A DNA stretch of 64,000 bases from Mangifera indica. Its lineage: Eukaryota > Streptophyta > Magnoliopsida > Sapindales > Anacardiaceae. The first letter of the stretch is position 1, and each line of letters begins with the position of its first letter. A program made the translations under genes and the position numbers. The notes beneath the pieces were generated by a model. It was not told the DNA's origin and did no database searches. It was given only the letters and a program-made list of their open reading frames with translations. Positions 22,786 through 39,370 of the stretch are shown here, one piece after another. The DNA lies in NCBI RefSeq assembly GCF_011075055.1, contig NC_058146.1, positions 1,612,001-1,676,000 of the forward strand, given 5' to 3'.

Positions 22786-24654
22786 TTATTGCTGTATGAT
22801 ATTTGCTTTGTCATCTATATAACCTTGCTGCACAAACCAAGCAATGCAATCATCAAACATCTCCTCAATGGACTTGAACTTGAATCCCAAACTGGTCAGT
22901 TTTGAAGTGTTGAACTCGTAGTATGGTCTGTTCAGCTCCACAAACCTAAAAAAGTCCATCCATAAGCAGCAGGACAGAATAAAAGCACAAGAAACTAAGA
23001 TCAACCCAGATAAGTTAAACACCTTTTAGGCAAGGGAAGCCATGGATAGCGCGAAGACAAGAAGGAAGCCAAGTCATTATTATCAACCACGGTTGAGCTA
23101 CAGAGGTATCGCCCATGGCAGTTTTTGAGCTCATAAACAAGGATGTGGCAAAGCGCAACATCATCTATGTGAACATATCCCAGCCTTCCATGGCATTGAA
23201 ATTTCTCTGTTTCCCCTGTTTATTTGTTTTAACTAAATGAATAAACATGCTGAGGTGAAAAGATGATTAAAAGAACAGATCAAGCCTTAACCTTTTAGTA
23301 AGCCAAGGACATCAGATGCAGTGGAGCATAATTGGGAAGGCAGACTGGGTCCAATAACGAAGGAGGGTAGAACTGTGACTAAATCTATTCCATTGTCTTC
23401 ACAGAATTCCCAGGCAGCCCTTTCAGCTAGAGTTTTTGATAGAGCATACCATATCTTGATAACAATGACACTAGAATTTGTTAGTCATTGATATAATTAC
23501 CAAATCACTATTTCCCACCCGATATTTGATCAAACAATAAATTTTTGCCATCTAGATTTTAAAAATTTCCACCTATCATACACTTTTGATGAATTTGTTA
23601 AGATTTTTTGGATGTATTTATATTAAAATTACAAAATTGTCACTAATATGTAATATAAATATCAAATTATCAATATATCTATATTAATTTAAAATTTTAT
23701 CATTTATGCTTAAAAAAAAAATCAAGACTCAATTTTTTTGAAATGTAACTTTTATTTTTAAAACTATTTTGAGATGTATTAAAATTTTCAAAAAAAAAAA
23801 ACCCTAAAGTTTTTTTAATTTCCAAAAACTCTTAAAATTTTCAACAATAAGTTTAATATTTTAAATTTTTGGTTTGCCTTCTAAAATTTTAAAAAGAAAA
23901 TATAGAAAAAAGAAGGAGAAAAGAAAATTAAAAATAATAAAGAAAAAAGAAAAGAGATAAAAAAAAATTTATGTAAAATAACTTTTCGGTCTTTTCGATT
24001 AACGGGATTTATTTATAAAAGTGAATAATAGATGATAATTTGTAATTTTAGCAAACATTATAATTACACTGGAAAATTTAAAGGGATTGATGTGTTATTA
24101 CCTGGCGTTTCTCGCAGAGGTCGACAGAGCTCCAAGAAGACTCGTCAAGAGGGATTTTGGGGTCAAAATCATCTCTTGCTCTCACAGTTGAAGAAGACGA
24201 GGTCAAAACCACACGCCGAAGAGATGGGTTTTTGGCGCAGGAACGCAGCACATTCAGTGTCCCCTTCACAGCTGGTTCTATGATCTCTGCCTTGGGATCA
24301 AATGAAGGTTTTACAACTGGGGAGGCAGTGTGAAAGACGCCATGGCAGCCCTTGATGGCTTCATCAAAGCTTCCTTCTTCCATTAAATTTGCCCTCACCA
24401 ATTGCAGTCTCTCCTTTGCTCCTTCCAGCTTCCACAAATGCGCCAACTTCTTCTCATTTCCTTCATATATAAACTCAAAGTTACACAGACATTTTGATCA
24501 GAAAGAGAAGTGATAAAGGGTTGAAGACAGACAGACCTGCATCTCTTACTGTTCCAATTACTTGATAGCCAGCCAAGAGAAGGCGCTTAACGAGCCAAGA
24601 AGCCAAAAACCCAGAAGCCCCAGTTACGCAAACTTTGCCTTTTGTTTGATCCAT
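22786..24654 (-). CDS. TKPR1: Tetraketide alpha-pyrone reductase 1 (TKPR1/DRL1-like)
   Basis: Five coding exons on the minus strand: 24654-24537, 24460-24102, 23454-23292, 23215-23023 and 22945-22786. The phases agree and give 330 residues. It is an extended short-chain reductase: a Rossmann nucleotide site near residues 10-18 (VTGASGFLA), VFHTASPVV, the VLTSSSSTV serine region, and the YxxxK pair at Y162/K166 (WYALSK). It continues with [14 protein letters not shown] and [13 protein letters not shown]1 reduces tetraketide alpha-pyrones made by LAP5/LAP6 polyketide synthases to hydroxylated precursors of sporopollenin in the anther tapetum. The [20 protein letters not shown] start and [13 protein letters not shown] fit TKPR1 better than CCR or dihydroflavonol reductase. 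The Met at 24654 was chosen because it gives the family start MDQTKGK; an in-frame Met eight codons upstream also exists. Intron 3 (23455-24101) is enlarged by an AT-rich insertion. Confidence 0.94.
23500..24040. mobile_element. Probable MITE fragment in TKPR1 intron 3
   Basis: A terminus like that of the 45.05-kb element appears at about 23500 (CCAAATCACTATTTCCCACC). The interior is AT-rich with the same kind of TTTAAATTTT and poly-A blocks. The right end is unclear; GTGAATAATAGATGATAATTTG near 24021-24042 could be a degenerate inverted copy. No clear target duplication. Confidence 0.5.
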
Positions 24655-25383
24655 TGCCTTGTTGTTGCTATGCAGCATTGGCCTCCCTGTATATATACAC
24701 GGCTTTTCTCCATTTTGACAGTTGGGGATTTGGTGAGTTCTACTTCAAATGCTGAGATAAGGTAAGCCATTCAACACTTGTGAATTATTATTATTATTAT
24801 AATATTTTCAGCCCAAAGTGCATTCACTATCTCATTCCATTTTCAAGTTAAAATTAGGTAAGGGAGTGCCAAATAATAACGTGTCAATAGTGAATAATGA
24901 ATCTGCAGATTGTTCTTCCTTGTCACTGCCATTGCTGCTTCCCTATTGAAGTTAATGTGTAGTTGACAGTATGAAGCATGATGAAACATGCTAGACCTGA
25001 AATTTCTTTCCCTGGACACTGATTTTCTCTGGACAGTCTATATAATATTAATGAACTTTTAAAATTTAAAATATATTATAGTTATCCTTTAAAAATTACA
25101 TTTCCCCTTTAACCTTTTTTTTTTTTTTTAGTATAAAATAATTTATTTGAACCCTACCAATTTAAAATATATATATATATATATATATATACACGCACAC
25201 GCACAGAGACACTGTTTGGGAATCGGCTCAAGCCGCTGGAAGCCTAGCTGCATGCATGCATGCATGCTGCTGACAAAACTATACTTGGAGGACGTTTGAA
25301 GGACTTTTATCTTTAAGTCTGCTGAATTATTAGGAGTCGTTCATCTATAATTTCTCTCTGCCTATATTAAATTGATAAGCCAC

Positions 25384-25454
<71 letters not shown>

Positions 25455-25665
25455 CTTAGATACGATACGATTATCAAGTTTGGATTTTTTTAACTATTTT
25501 TTAGGTATTATTTAAGTTTCTTATTAAATTATTTCAGTAAAATTATCCCCAAACTGAAAATAAACCCTTTAAAAAGAATAAATGAAGTTTCCCATTTTAT
25601 TTATTTTTAATTGCAGTATTGCTGTCATGAAAAACAAAACAAGGGTCCAAATCCAATATAAAAAA

Positions 25666-25707
<42 letters not shown>

Positions 25708-25830
25708 GGTGCTCATGGTTTGATCAAACGATGGATTTTTCAAATTTTTCATTTGTCTGTGTAAAATCAGTTGTTAATTTTAATTATTAAAAATTATTTA
25801 TATTATTTTATTCAATAAATTTTTTTAATA
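24655..25830. other. TKPR1 promoter and microsatellite-rich spacer
   Basis: TATATATAC near 24690 could be the TKPR1 TATA box (about 35 bases upstream of its start on the minus strand). Further right are long poly-AT runs and a GCAT-type palindromic run near 25250-25266 (TGCATGCATGCATGCATGC). No gene is seen. Confidence 0.5.
25387..25452. repeat. (AT)n microsatellite, about 33 units
   Basis: An uninterrupted AT dinucleotide tract of about 66 bases. Shorter AT tracts flank it, at about 25166-25190 and 25670-25702. The three lie within 550 bases. Confidence 0.95.
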
Positions 25831-26154
25831 GGCCAAATGACTATTTTCCACCTAAAGTTTGGTATAAATCTAACTTTCTACCTATAATGTGTAGAAAGTT
25901 GTCTCTATTGTCTCCGGTTGTCAATAATGTGTTGGAAAATTTTGGAGAAAATAAAGTTTTTTAAATTTTAGATAAGTAGAATTTGTTAATTTTTAAATTT
26001 GGGATTAAAAATGTGATAAATTTTTATTAAATAATAATTTTATCTTTAATAATAATAATAAAATTTAATAAATAAGTAAATTTTTAAAATTTTAATAATT
26101 AATAAATAAAAAGACGTGTGCACCAAATCTTGGGTGGGACATTCTCATTTGGCC
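25831..26154. mobile_element. 324-bp MULE-type MITE in the HDA19 upstream region
   Basis: The left end reads GGCCAAATGACTATTTTCCA and the right end is its imperfect reverse complement (GGCCAAATGAGAATGTCCCA read inward), with similarity over about 33 bases. The flanking 9 bases are TTTTTAATA on the left (25822-25830) and TTTTTAACA on the right (26155-26163), an 8/9 match. A 9-bp duplication is typical of Mutator-like elements. The interior has no coding frame, so it is non-autonomous. The element ends about 520 bases before the HDA19 start. Confidence 0.85.
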
Positions 26155-26673
26155 TTTTTAACAAATATAAACTTCATTGGAGTTGGAAAGAGACTTAGCG
26201 AGAGTTTGTTGTTTCTTCAAACCGCGGGTGGGAAATATTCAGTTGGCCGATTTTAAAAGCCAATCATCTGTAAGTCCTTTCGGATAGAGTTTGTATAAAG
26301 TATTATTTAAAGCATAAAAGAGAGATATTTAAGTGTGATCTTCGTTTAGATTGTTTGAAAAAGAAGAAAGAAGTAGAGAAATCGGCCGCTTTACGTTTGC
26401 TTATGAATATTGGGCAGGTACACTACACAGACGAACCCATATTTTTCTTCTTCTCTTTTCGGTATTTATTCAACCTCTTTCTCCTCTTTATTATTGCCGT
26501 CTTTTCTTTTCCTCTGTTGGTAGCAAAATTCTTCTGTTTATCGTTCTTATGTATATCATGTTTGCTAGCTTTGATTATGAATTTCTTAGTTATATGTATA
26601 TATGAAATTTTACAAATAATTTTCTTTTTTATTTTTTGTTGGGTTGTCATATATGTGATTTCTCCATAGATAG
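26155..26673 (+). promoter_or_regulatory. HDA19 promoter, 5' UTR and probable 5' UTR intron
   Basis: A second right-end-type motif, GGGTGGGAAATATTCAGTTG then GCC, lies at 26227-26249. Further down, GGGCAG before GTACAC near 26416 looks like a 5' UTR donor, and TCCATAG just before 26671 like its acceptor. Sequence between them is AT-rich, as in a leader intron. Confidence 0.45.
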
Positions 26674-29600
26674 ATGATGGACAGTGGAGGCTATTCTTTA
26701 CCCTCCGGGGCTGATGGGGTTAAGAGAAAGGTGTGTTATTTCTATGATCCAGAGGTGGGAAATTACTATTATGGACAGGGTCACCCTATGAAGCCACATC
26801 GCATTCGGATGACTCATGCCCTTCTCGCCCACTATGGTTTGCTTCAGCGTATGCAGGTCCTCAAGCCTTTTCCTGCCCGAGATAGAGATCTTTGTCGCTT
26901 CCATGCTGATGATTACGTCTCTTTCCTCAGGAGTATTACGCCTGAAACTCAGCAGGATCACCTCCGCCAACTCAAGCGCTTTAACGTTGGTGAAGATTGC
27001 CCTGTCTTTGATGGACTTTACTCCTTTTGCCAAATTTCTGCTGGCGGCTCTGTTGGTGGTGCCGTCAAGTTGAACCATGGGCTCTGTGATATTGCTGTCA
27101 ATTGGGCTGGTGGCCTGCATCACGCTAAGAAATATGAAGCTTCTGGCTTTTGCTATGTCAATGATATTGTCTTGGCCATTTTGGAGCTACTTAAACAGCA
27201 TGAGGTTTGTTCAATTTTAGGTGTCTTTTCTTTTAATTTCTTTTTTCCTTGGTTGGTGCACTTTTATTGTCCTATATATATATATATTTTTTGTTATGGG
27301 CACGAGAGTAATTTTTCATACCTAAATGAATGTTTATTCATGAAACATTTGTGTTCAACTGAATTACTTTTGTATGCATGTTGATTACTGAAAAAATTAT
27401 GCCATAGGTATTATCTCAACTTGTCATGGAAGCAAACGCTATGACTAATTATCTTCTTGCCTTTCTGTATGGATTCAGTTAAACTATTACTTATTGTTGG
27501 ATTTGGTCTTGTGTTGAAGATAAACATTAATGAGAAAAATATAGTCGAAGGTTGTCAGTTCATGCATTTGGAGTGTCTGTATTCAATTTTAATTTTTTTA
27601 ACATTTTTTTAATTATTATGATGTTATTTTTGTCATCATCATTGTGATTGTCGATCATGGCTATTTGGTGGAAATAGTGAAATCATTTCACACCTGTAGG
27701 AGGGAACTTATGCCTTTTATTTTATGGCTTGTGGAACTAAAAAAATAAGCTAAATCTAATCGTTTCATTTCATAGAGTTTGAGAATGAGACTAATCTTTG
27801 ATAATCCAGCATTTCAATTATTCCATCTGGCCAAATTCACTTCCAAGTAAGCGTTATAGTAGCCAATTCTATGATTTTCTCATATCGTCTTCTCTGATTT
27901 ATTAGGACAGATGATTTTAATACTTTAGGAAACACTGGGTGGTATTTAATTGAATGATCTTTCAAAGAGATCTATAATAATTGTATCAAACTTTATGTTG
28001 ACCATGTCATGCGGGAAATGTTAATGAATTTTGGTTTAAGTTCCATTTCATGAACATAGTTTTGATATTTTGGGAGTTGTTTCTGTCACTCTGTAAAGTT
28101 TGAAGAATATAGATAATTTTCAAACAAATAAAATTGTTAAATGTTTTATTTTTCATTACCAGGTTTGGTTTGGTTTTCAATCTGGCTTTCTATTGGCACA
28201 GTAAATTAAATATATTCCTTCATATTATCAACAAACAGACCTTGATGGTTTAAATAGCTGAGGCTGGCAGACTACCCCTGTGTTACTTCCATTATACATA
28301 CGAATATTTTCTTGGAATTTGATTAACATATGACATGAAAAAGCATTTGCTGGTATTAACATAATATCTACTTACATTTCCTAATATGTTCTATAACTAT
28401 GTCTGGCAGCGTGTTTTATATGTGGATATTGATATCCATCATGGAGATGGTGTGGAGGAGGCCTTTTATACAACTGATAGGGTAATGACTGTTTCATTCC
28501 ACAAGTTTGGAGACTATTTTCCTGGTACAGGAGACATACGTGATATTGGTTATGGAAAAGGAAAGTACTATGCTCTAAATGTTCCATTGGATGATGGTAT
28601 TGATGATGAAAGCTATCAATACTTGTTCAAACCGATACTTGGAAAAGTGATGGAAGTTTTTAGGCCCGGTGCTGTGGTTCTCCAATGTGGTGCTGACTCA
28701 CTGTCTGGGGATAGGTTAGGATGCTTCAATCTTTCAGTCAAAGGTCATGCAGAATGTGTCAAATTTATGAGATCTTTCAATGTGCCACTATTGTTGTTAG
28801 GAGGTGGTGGTTATACTATTCGCAATGTTGCTCGTTGCTGGTGCTATGAGGTATAGTTTTTCTTTCAATATTGCATTATTGATTTATAAAAGGTCATTTT
28901 AAAAGAAATACTAATTTCTTTGGCTAGTAGGTTGTGGTTATATAGTTTAGTCAGATAAGGCAAGGGAACCCGCTGTTGTTCATTAGTACCCAGTGTATTT
29001 TCTGTAAGAATTGGACTGTAGAAGGTGAAAGGTTTAGATTTACTAAACATTTTTATTGTACAAGGTGGCAAACATGATTTTGGACTCTTTTATGAGTTCT
29101 TTCATGCTAATAATTTTTTCTTCTGTGGCCATAGATCTTGTTAAACTATTATGAAGTTCTAGTTTTCTGTTTATGTTTTATTCAAATGAGAAAGCTAGTT
29201 GCAATGGAATATATAGTTTGACAGAATGACTGATTGAACTAATATATCACTTACTATTCCTTGGCTCATGATTCAGAAATTCAGACTAAAGTTATAGAGT
29301 CATGTGATTTGATGCAATTTTTGCCAATTATTTTTGCTTTGGGTGTGTGCTTATTTCTTGTTGCTAACACCTTATATGTAAGGCAGACTGTAGTTGCACT
29401 TGGTATGGAAGTTGAGGACAAGATGCCACTAAATGAGTATTACGAGTATTTTGGTCCAGACTATACTCTTCATGTTGCTCCCAGTAACATGGAGAATAAG
29501 AATTCAAAACAGTTACTCGAGGAAATAAGAAGAAAGCTTCTTGATCATCTCTCAAAGATTCAGCATGCACCCAGTGTCCAGTTTCAGGAAAGACCACCTG

Positions 29601-31004
29601 ACACTGAAATTCCAGAGGTGTGTTCTGCTGCTATGTCTAGTTAAATCTTTTCATTCTTATTCTTCCTGATGTCATTGCATTCAATCATCTATTGTTAAAA
29701 GTGCATATAAAAAAAATATTTCCCTTGGACAATTTGCACCTTGATGCTTTGTTAGGTCTCATGTTTTCTCTTTAAAATTGTCATGGACTGCTCGATCAGT
29801 TCAATGTATATCTGTTGACCTCTGTTGTTAATTATAATCTTGTTTCCAATGAGACAAGAAAAAGAAGGGTGTTCCATCAAAGAATAACGCTATATTCTGT
29901 AATAATTTTGCATTATTTTTTCTGGAGTTGATGTTATATATGACAGAAGGAGAAAAAGTGGGACAAATTAAGAATATAAAGAGAGTGACAGACATTAGGG
30001 AACACAAGAATTGGAGGGGAAGAAGAGTTAGAAGTGAAGAGAGTTTGGATACAAAACACTTCATCAGTGTAGCATCCAGTGAGAAAAATAATGGCATAGT
30101 TGAAAAAGGAAATGTCAGATTCCTTTGTTCTCCCTCATGAACCATTTGCTAAACAGGGTCTAATTAAAATACTGCATCATTTACACTTAAAACCAGATCA
30201 GGCACTGGGTACTTTGTGTTTTGCTAATTGTCGGGTAATGTTCAGGCAGACGAAGATCAAGATGATCCAGATGAGAGGTGTGATCCAGATTCTGATATGG
30301 AAGTTGATGATGAACGGTATTCTACTTTTCTCCTAAATTTATTCTGGTTGTCTTTGTCCATAGCTTTTATATTATACTTATTTATGATTTGTACAGAAAA
30401 CCTCTACTGAATAGCATAAAGAGAGAAACGGTTGAACCTGAGCCAAAAGATCTGGTATGCTCTAATTTGTTTAAACTCTTTTTGGAGTAGATCATTTCTT
30501 TGCATTTCTGTAATTTGAAGGGTTGGATAAATATATGGTAAATATTGGCATCCATCTGTAAATTTTCATATCTGATGTATAAAAAAGTCAGAACCTTAAC
30601 CCTCTCTTTTTTCAAAATGATAATAATTTTTCTTCAAATTGGACTATTTCAGACTTGTAACCTCTACATGTAGTCCCTATTGCCCAAGGAATTGCCCAGA
30701 TTTATTAAAAAATGATTCCTATTTGTCATTTTTTTTTTCTCATTATTCTTTTTATTAGTTTCAGCTTATTTCTCCTGCAGGAGGGCTATAAAGGAAGTGC
30801 TGAGAATGCCAGAGGCTTTGATACACATGCTGATGAAACTGCAAACACAGGTGAAGTTAAAGCATACAAGAACAGAAATGAAAAAGCCATGCACATGCTT
30901 GAGTATATAATCACATTTGTGGAAAAGTTCGCACTAAGATCTGTTGTTTTCCATGCGTACTTTCAGGTATTGGATACGAGTTTGATGCGATGAAGCAAGT
31001 GTAG
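26674..31004 (+). CDS. HDA19: Class I (RPD3-type) histone deacetylase, HDA19-like
   Basis: Seven exons: 26674-27204, 28410-28850, 29387-29617, 30246-30316, 30397-30454, 30781-30850 and 30967-31004, giving 479 residues; the family is about 500. The protein starts [12 protein letters not shown], so the start could also be the second Met at 26677. The deacetylase domain covers about residues 18-330: [20 protein letters not shown], the HHAKK active-site histidines, the zinc motif [28 protein letters not shown] and [16 protein letters not shown]. The Tyr of GGGGYT is the usual catalytic Tyr. The tail is acidic ([21 protein letters not shown]). HDA19 removes acetyl groups from histone H3/H4 in nuclear co-repressor complexes with TOPLESS- and SIN3-type partners. 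The first five exons are firm. The end is not: 30850 before GTGAAG joined to 30967 ends [11 protein letters not shown], but if this intron is retained the frame stays open to 30993 with another tail. Confidence 0.92.
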
Positions 31005-32171
31005 AAGTAGAGCAAGAAAAACATAAACAAGGCATCTGATCACATGTTCCCAAAATCACAAGCAAAACCCAGCTAAACATCAACCATTCAACGGTAATGT
31101 GTTGTTGCAGAAGCTATTGCTTTTGGCCGAAGATGTAGATACGTCATTCTGAATGAATCAAAATGTGTACTGGTCCTGCAAATATGAGTACTTATCCAAA
31201 TGTGGCTTCCTTGAAGTCATGTAGCTTGCTCTGTGATGAGTTATTAAAGCACAAACGGGGCCTTAATTTAACTGAAATAGCTGGAGGTTTTTCTCTGTGA
31301 CTTGGGCACAACTCTCGTCTGTTAATGCAGTGGTCTGCTTCAGTATTACAGTTTTGTATTAACTTTCTGTCCCAGGATCTTACTTTATCATTGCATTGGC
31401 GCTTACTAATGGTATAGCGTGTTCTCTCTCTTTTCCCATTCATATTATTTGCGTTGGTTTCACAAATTTTGATGAGAGATGGATGATGGATAACCTGCTC
31501 CTTCGAAACAAAATAAACATGAAGCTGGCCATTTGTTATTGTCACCTTCAAAAGTAGTTTGTACCTCTTTAATAAAAATAAATTCAAACTGAATTAAATT
31601 TGAACATGGATCAATTTAACCAAAGAAAGATTGTTGAATAAGAGAACGGTAAAAAAGGAAAAAAAGTCCATAAAAAACGATGAAAAATTAGCAGAAAAGA
31701 TGAAAAAACTAATTTAGATTGTTCAATTTAAGCCTATGATATGAGTCTTTTTGGGCTAAGTTTGTACAATGTTATAAGTATTTAATTTTAAATATCTAAT
31801 TAAATATTTAGATAATATATTATCATATAATTAAAATATTAGACATCATCTAAATATTAAAATCGGAAATACATAATTTCATTGAATTAATATTAACGGG
31901 AAGGGAATGTGAATGGATACAAACCTGTTGAAGCGGTGTCACGAAACTCACAGCTTACCTAACTAGAGCAAATAATAACAATACACAATTACTTTCTATG
32001 ACTAGTTTACAACAAAATGCCTTTCTCTTCTGATTACCTATACAATGATACTGTATATCTAAAGCCAAATTAACAATATTGATATTACCTAAACTGCAAC
32101 ACTGTAGCCCCTAATACTTTATTTGGAGAAAAGAAATGATAAGAAATCTGTTGGGAAATCTTCATTCCCGG
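31005..32171. other. HDA19 3' UTR and spacer to BAM7
   Basis: The first few hundred bases are probably HDA19 3' UTR. Around 31740-31900 is a palindromic AT-rich block (ATCATATAATTAAA and ATCATCTAAATATT) resembling the AT-rich MITE family seen at the right end of the window. No gene in between. Confidence 0.5.
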
Positions 32172-37066
<4,895 letters not shown>

Positions 37067-38640
37067 CTTTCTGTCCTTACTTCCCAATCTCTAACCCCAG
37101 CTATCCAGCAACTTCTGCTGTAATGAGTTTCACCTAAAAAGCCATTGTTACAGCTTAATTTCGTTCAACATGTATGTATCACTAAGATTTCCACATAATG
37201 TTGCAATATGATCTGAAACACAATGCCTGGTTGACCAAACAGTTCCCTGAAAAAGAAATGAAACATCAAATCATGTCTCACATAGATAGAATTATGTCTA
37301 ACTGATACAATACTGATCGAATATGGTTGATAGAATGAACGTGAGTGAAGGATATGCCCTTTTCACATAAGCTGAAAAAATATTTTATAACACTTAGTAG
37401 AAGGGTAAAGAATTAGGGCTTTTGGCAAAATTAACAGTTTCACAACACTTGAATTAGAAATATCACTCATGCTAAATTCTTGACATTCTATTCAAAAGTT
37501 AGCATGAAAGAACCAATATAACAATGTTTACAGCACTTGTTCATTCAATTACAAATGACAAGATCAATGAAAATTACTAAATGAAAAAGGGAGGCGTACT
37601 AGGAGTTAAATTGACACAATTTCATCCTACTCTTCACATTCCACCATTGTCTTCTCCTCATCAAAAGTGATTTGACTCAAGTCAAAGTAACTGAAATTGA
37701 ATTCCAGTTCACAGCCATCACAATGGAAGTTCCAAACACCTAATTTTTTGCTAAGAAACTGCCAAACAAATTATTTAAGGGTTCTAATGGAACTTCCATT
37801 TCAGTTAAACTATTTAGAACCAAAGTAAACAAATACTTGTTCAATTGTCCCTTGGCAAATCTCAATTGATTCTAAAGATAAATAGGCCATATAACTCAAA
37901 TGAAAAGTTAGCACGTCTCAGTTATTAAAAAAAGTTCAAAAGAAATTGCTTTAAACCTATATAGACCTCGGTACTAAAGCAAAAATAAAGTTTCCAGGAA
38001 AACTCAAGAAAACTTAGCGAACGTTATCCGGACAGGAAGAAAAACAGTAACGTCATTCACCTTAAATACGATTTCTTGCGTAATTCTCAAGCAAAGCCTT
38101 CAATTAGCAGGAATGAACATCGTCTTATGGGACTCCAACTTTCCATAATCCACCAATTCACCTTCTCACTAACAAAAGCTCAGATATAGATACTCTTCAA
38201 CCACAGGCCTTTAAGAAACCTATCTTCCCTCTCCCGGCACTCTAACAGTACCACAGATATTCTTACTGAAAATTCCAAATATTTCCGCACCAGACGTCTG
38301 ACCTGCGTTGAACGAACAAACAAGATTCGGAAAAGCGAAATCCGAGGCTTCTCCGGCTGGTGCTAAAAATGCGGCAACCAGTAAACAGGAAGTGCACCCG
38401 TGCGTGTGAGGCCTAGGGTTTCACGCGTGTGTAGTCTCAAACGTGTAGTGTGTGCGAGATTAGGTTTGGCACGAACGAGGTGTGGTTGCGTGTGTATAAG
38501 TGAAGGAGAAAATATACAGACGTGTGACTGAAACACGCGTTGCACGTGCCCATACTCAGGCTCAGAGACCCGGATAAAATAGTTGGGCGTTCACCGACCC
38601 GGAGGGGCAGAATTTGGATCTAAGATTAGGGTTGACAACA
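37067..38640 (-). promoter_or_regulatory. BAM7 upstream region with probable 5' UTR intron
   Basis: An acceptor-like TTTTTAG before GTGAAACTC near 37133 (minus strand) suggests a leader intron, with the promoter near 38300-38600. That area is GC-richer than its surroundings and carries the CGTG cluster listed separately. No coding frame of note lies between. Confidence 0.4.
38399..38526. promoter_or_regulatory. Cluster of BZR1-type CGTG(T/C)G elements
   Basis: On the + strand the hexamer CGTGTG occurs at 38403, 38426, 38489 and 38521, and CGTGCG at 38399. A TGCACGTGCC G-box lies at about 38541-38550. CGTG(T/C)G is the brassinosteroid-response element bound by BZR1-type proteins. The cluster sits about 1.3-1.5 kb upstream of the BAM7 start. 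Confidence 0.7.
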
Positions 38641-39370
38641 AAGTCCCCTTCAAGGTTTAGAAAAAGTATAATTGTATCCAAAAGTTTTGAACGGTAATAA
38701 ACACACCCGAAAATTGGATTTGCTTATCGAATTTTATCTCATGCTGACATTCAAAGGAAACAGGGGAACCTACATCTCATGGACGCTCATACTTAACATC
38801 AATTCTGCAGCATCTCTTTTAAACTAACCTAGATTTGGAGATAAAAACTAGAAAACATATAAAAAAGCTGGCCCCTCTAGCCGTGGATAATCGGAGTATA
38901 AGGTTTAGCCGTTTGGCTGATGCTGCTGTCAAGCTTCAGCGGGAAAATCACATAAGAGATTACATTTGTAATATACGAAAACAAAAAGAACAAAGCAAGT
39001 TCTATGAAATGAAGATGATTGTCCCCAGTTCTCCATACCAACAATAAATCATTAAAACGCGAGGAAAAAATGTAGTCTTTAAAAATTGCTTGTATGAAAC
39101 AAAACAAACCATTCAATCAAAATCCTTACAATCAGTTGCAGTATCAGGGTACATATCATCAAACAACTGAAAAACTATATATATCAATGCCTCACATTTC
39201 CAAGAAGTTTTCTTTTTCCTTTTCACAGGAACAACCTTGGAATAGTTTTAAGTAATAGGAAAACTTTTACTTCACAAAGATGATAAACGGCACAGTCCAT
39301 AGCTTCTCATCATAGCATTAGGCTACAGTCTTTCTGCTCATATCATCCAAAAGAGAAATTTTTGTGAGCT
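38641..39370. other. Spacer between BAM7 promoter and the receptor kinase 3' end
   Basis: No coding region recognised. The right part is the 3' flank of the SPARK kinase. Confidence 0.45.

Noticed and set aside
26698..27123. Open frame on the minus strand opposite HDA19 exon 1
   Set aside because: It mirrors a conserved coding exon and has no family motif of its own.
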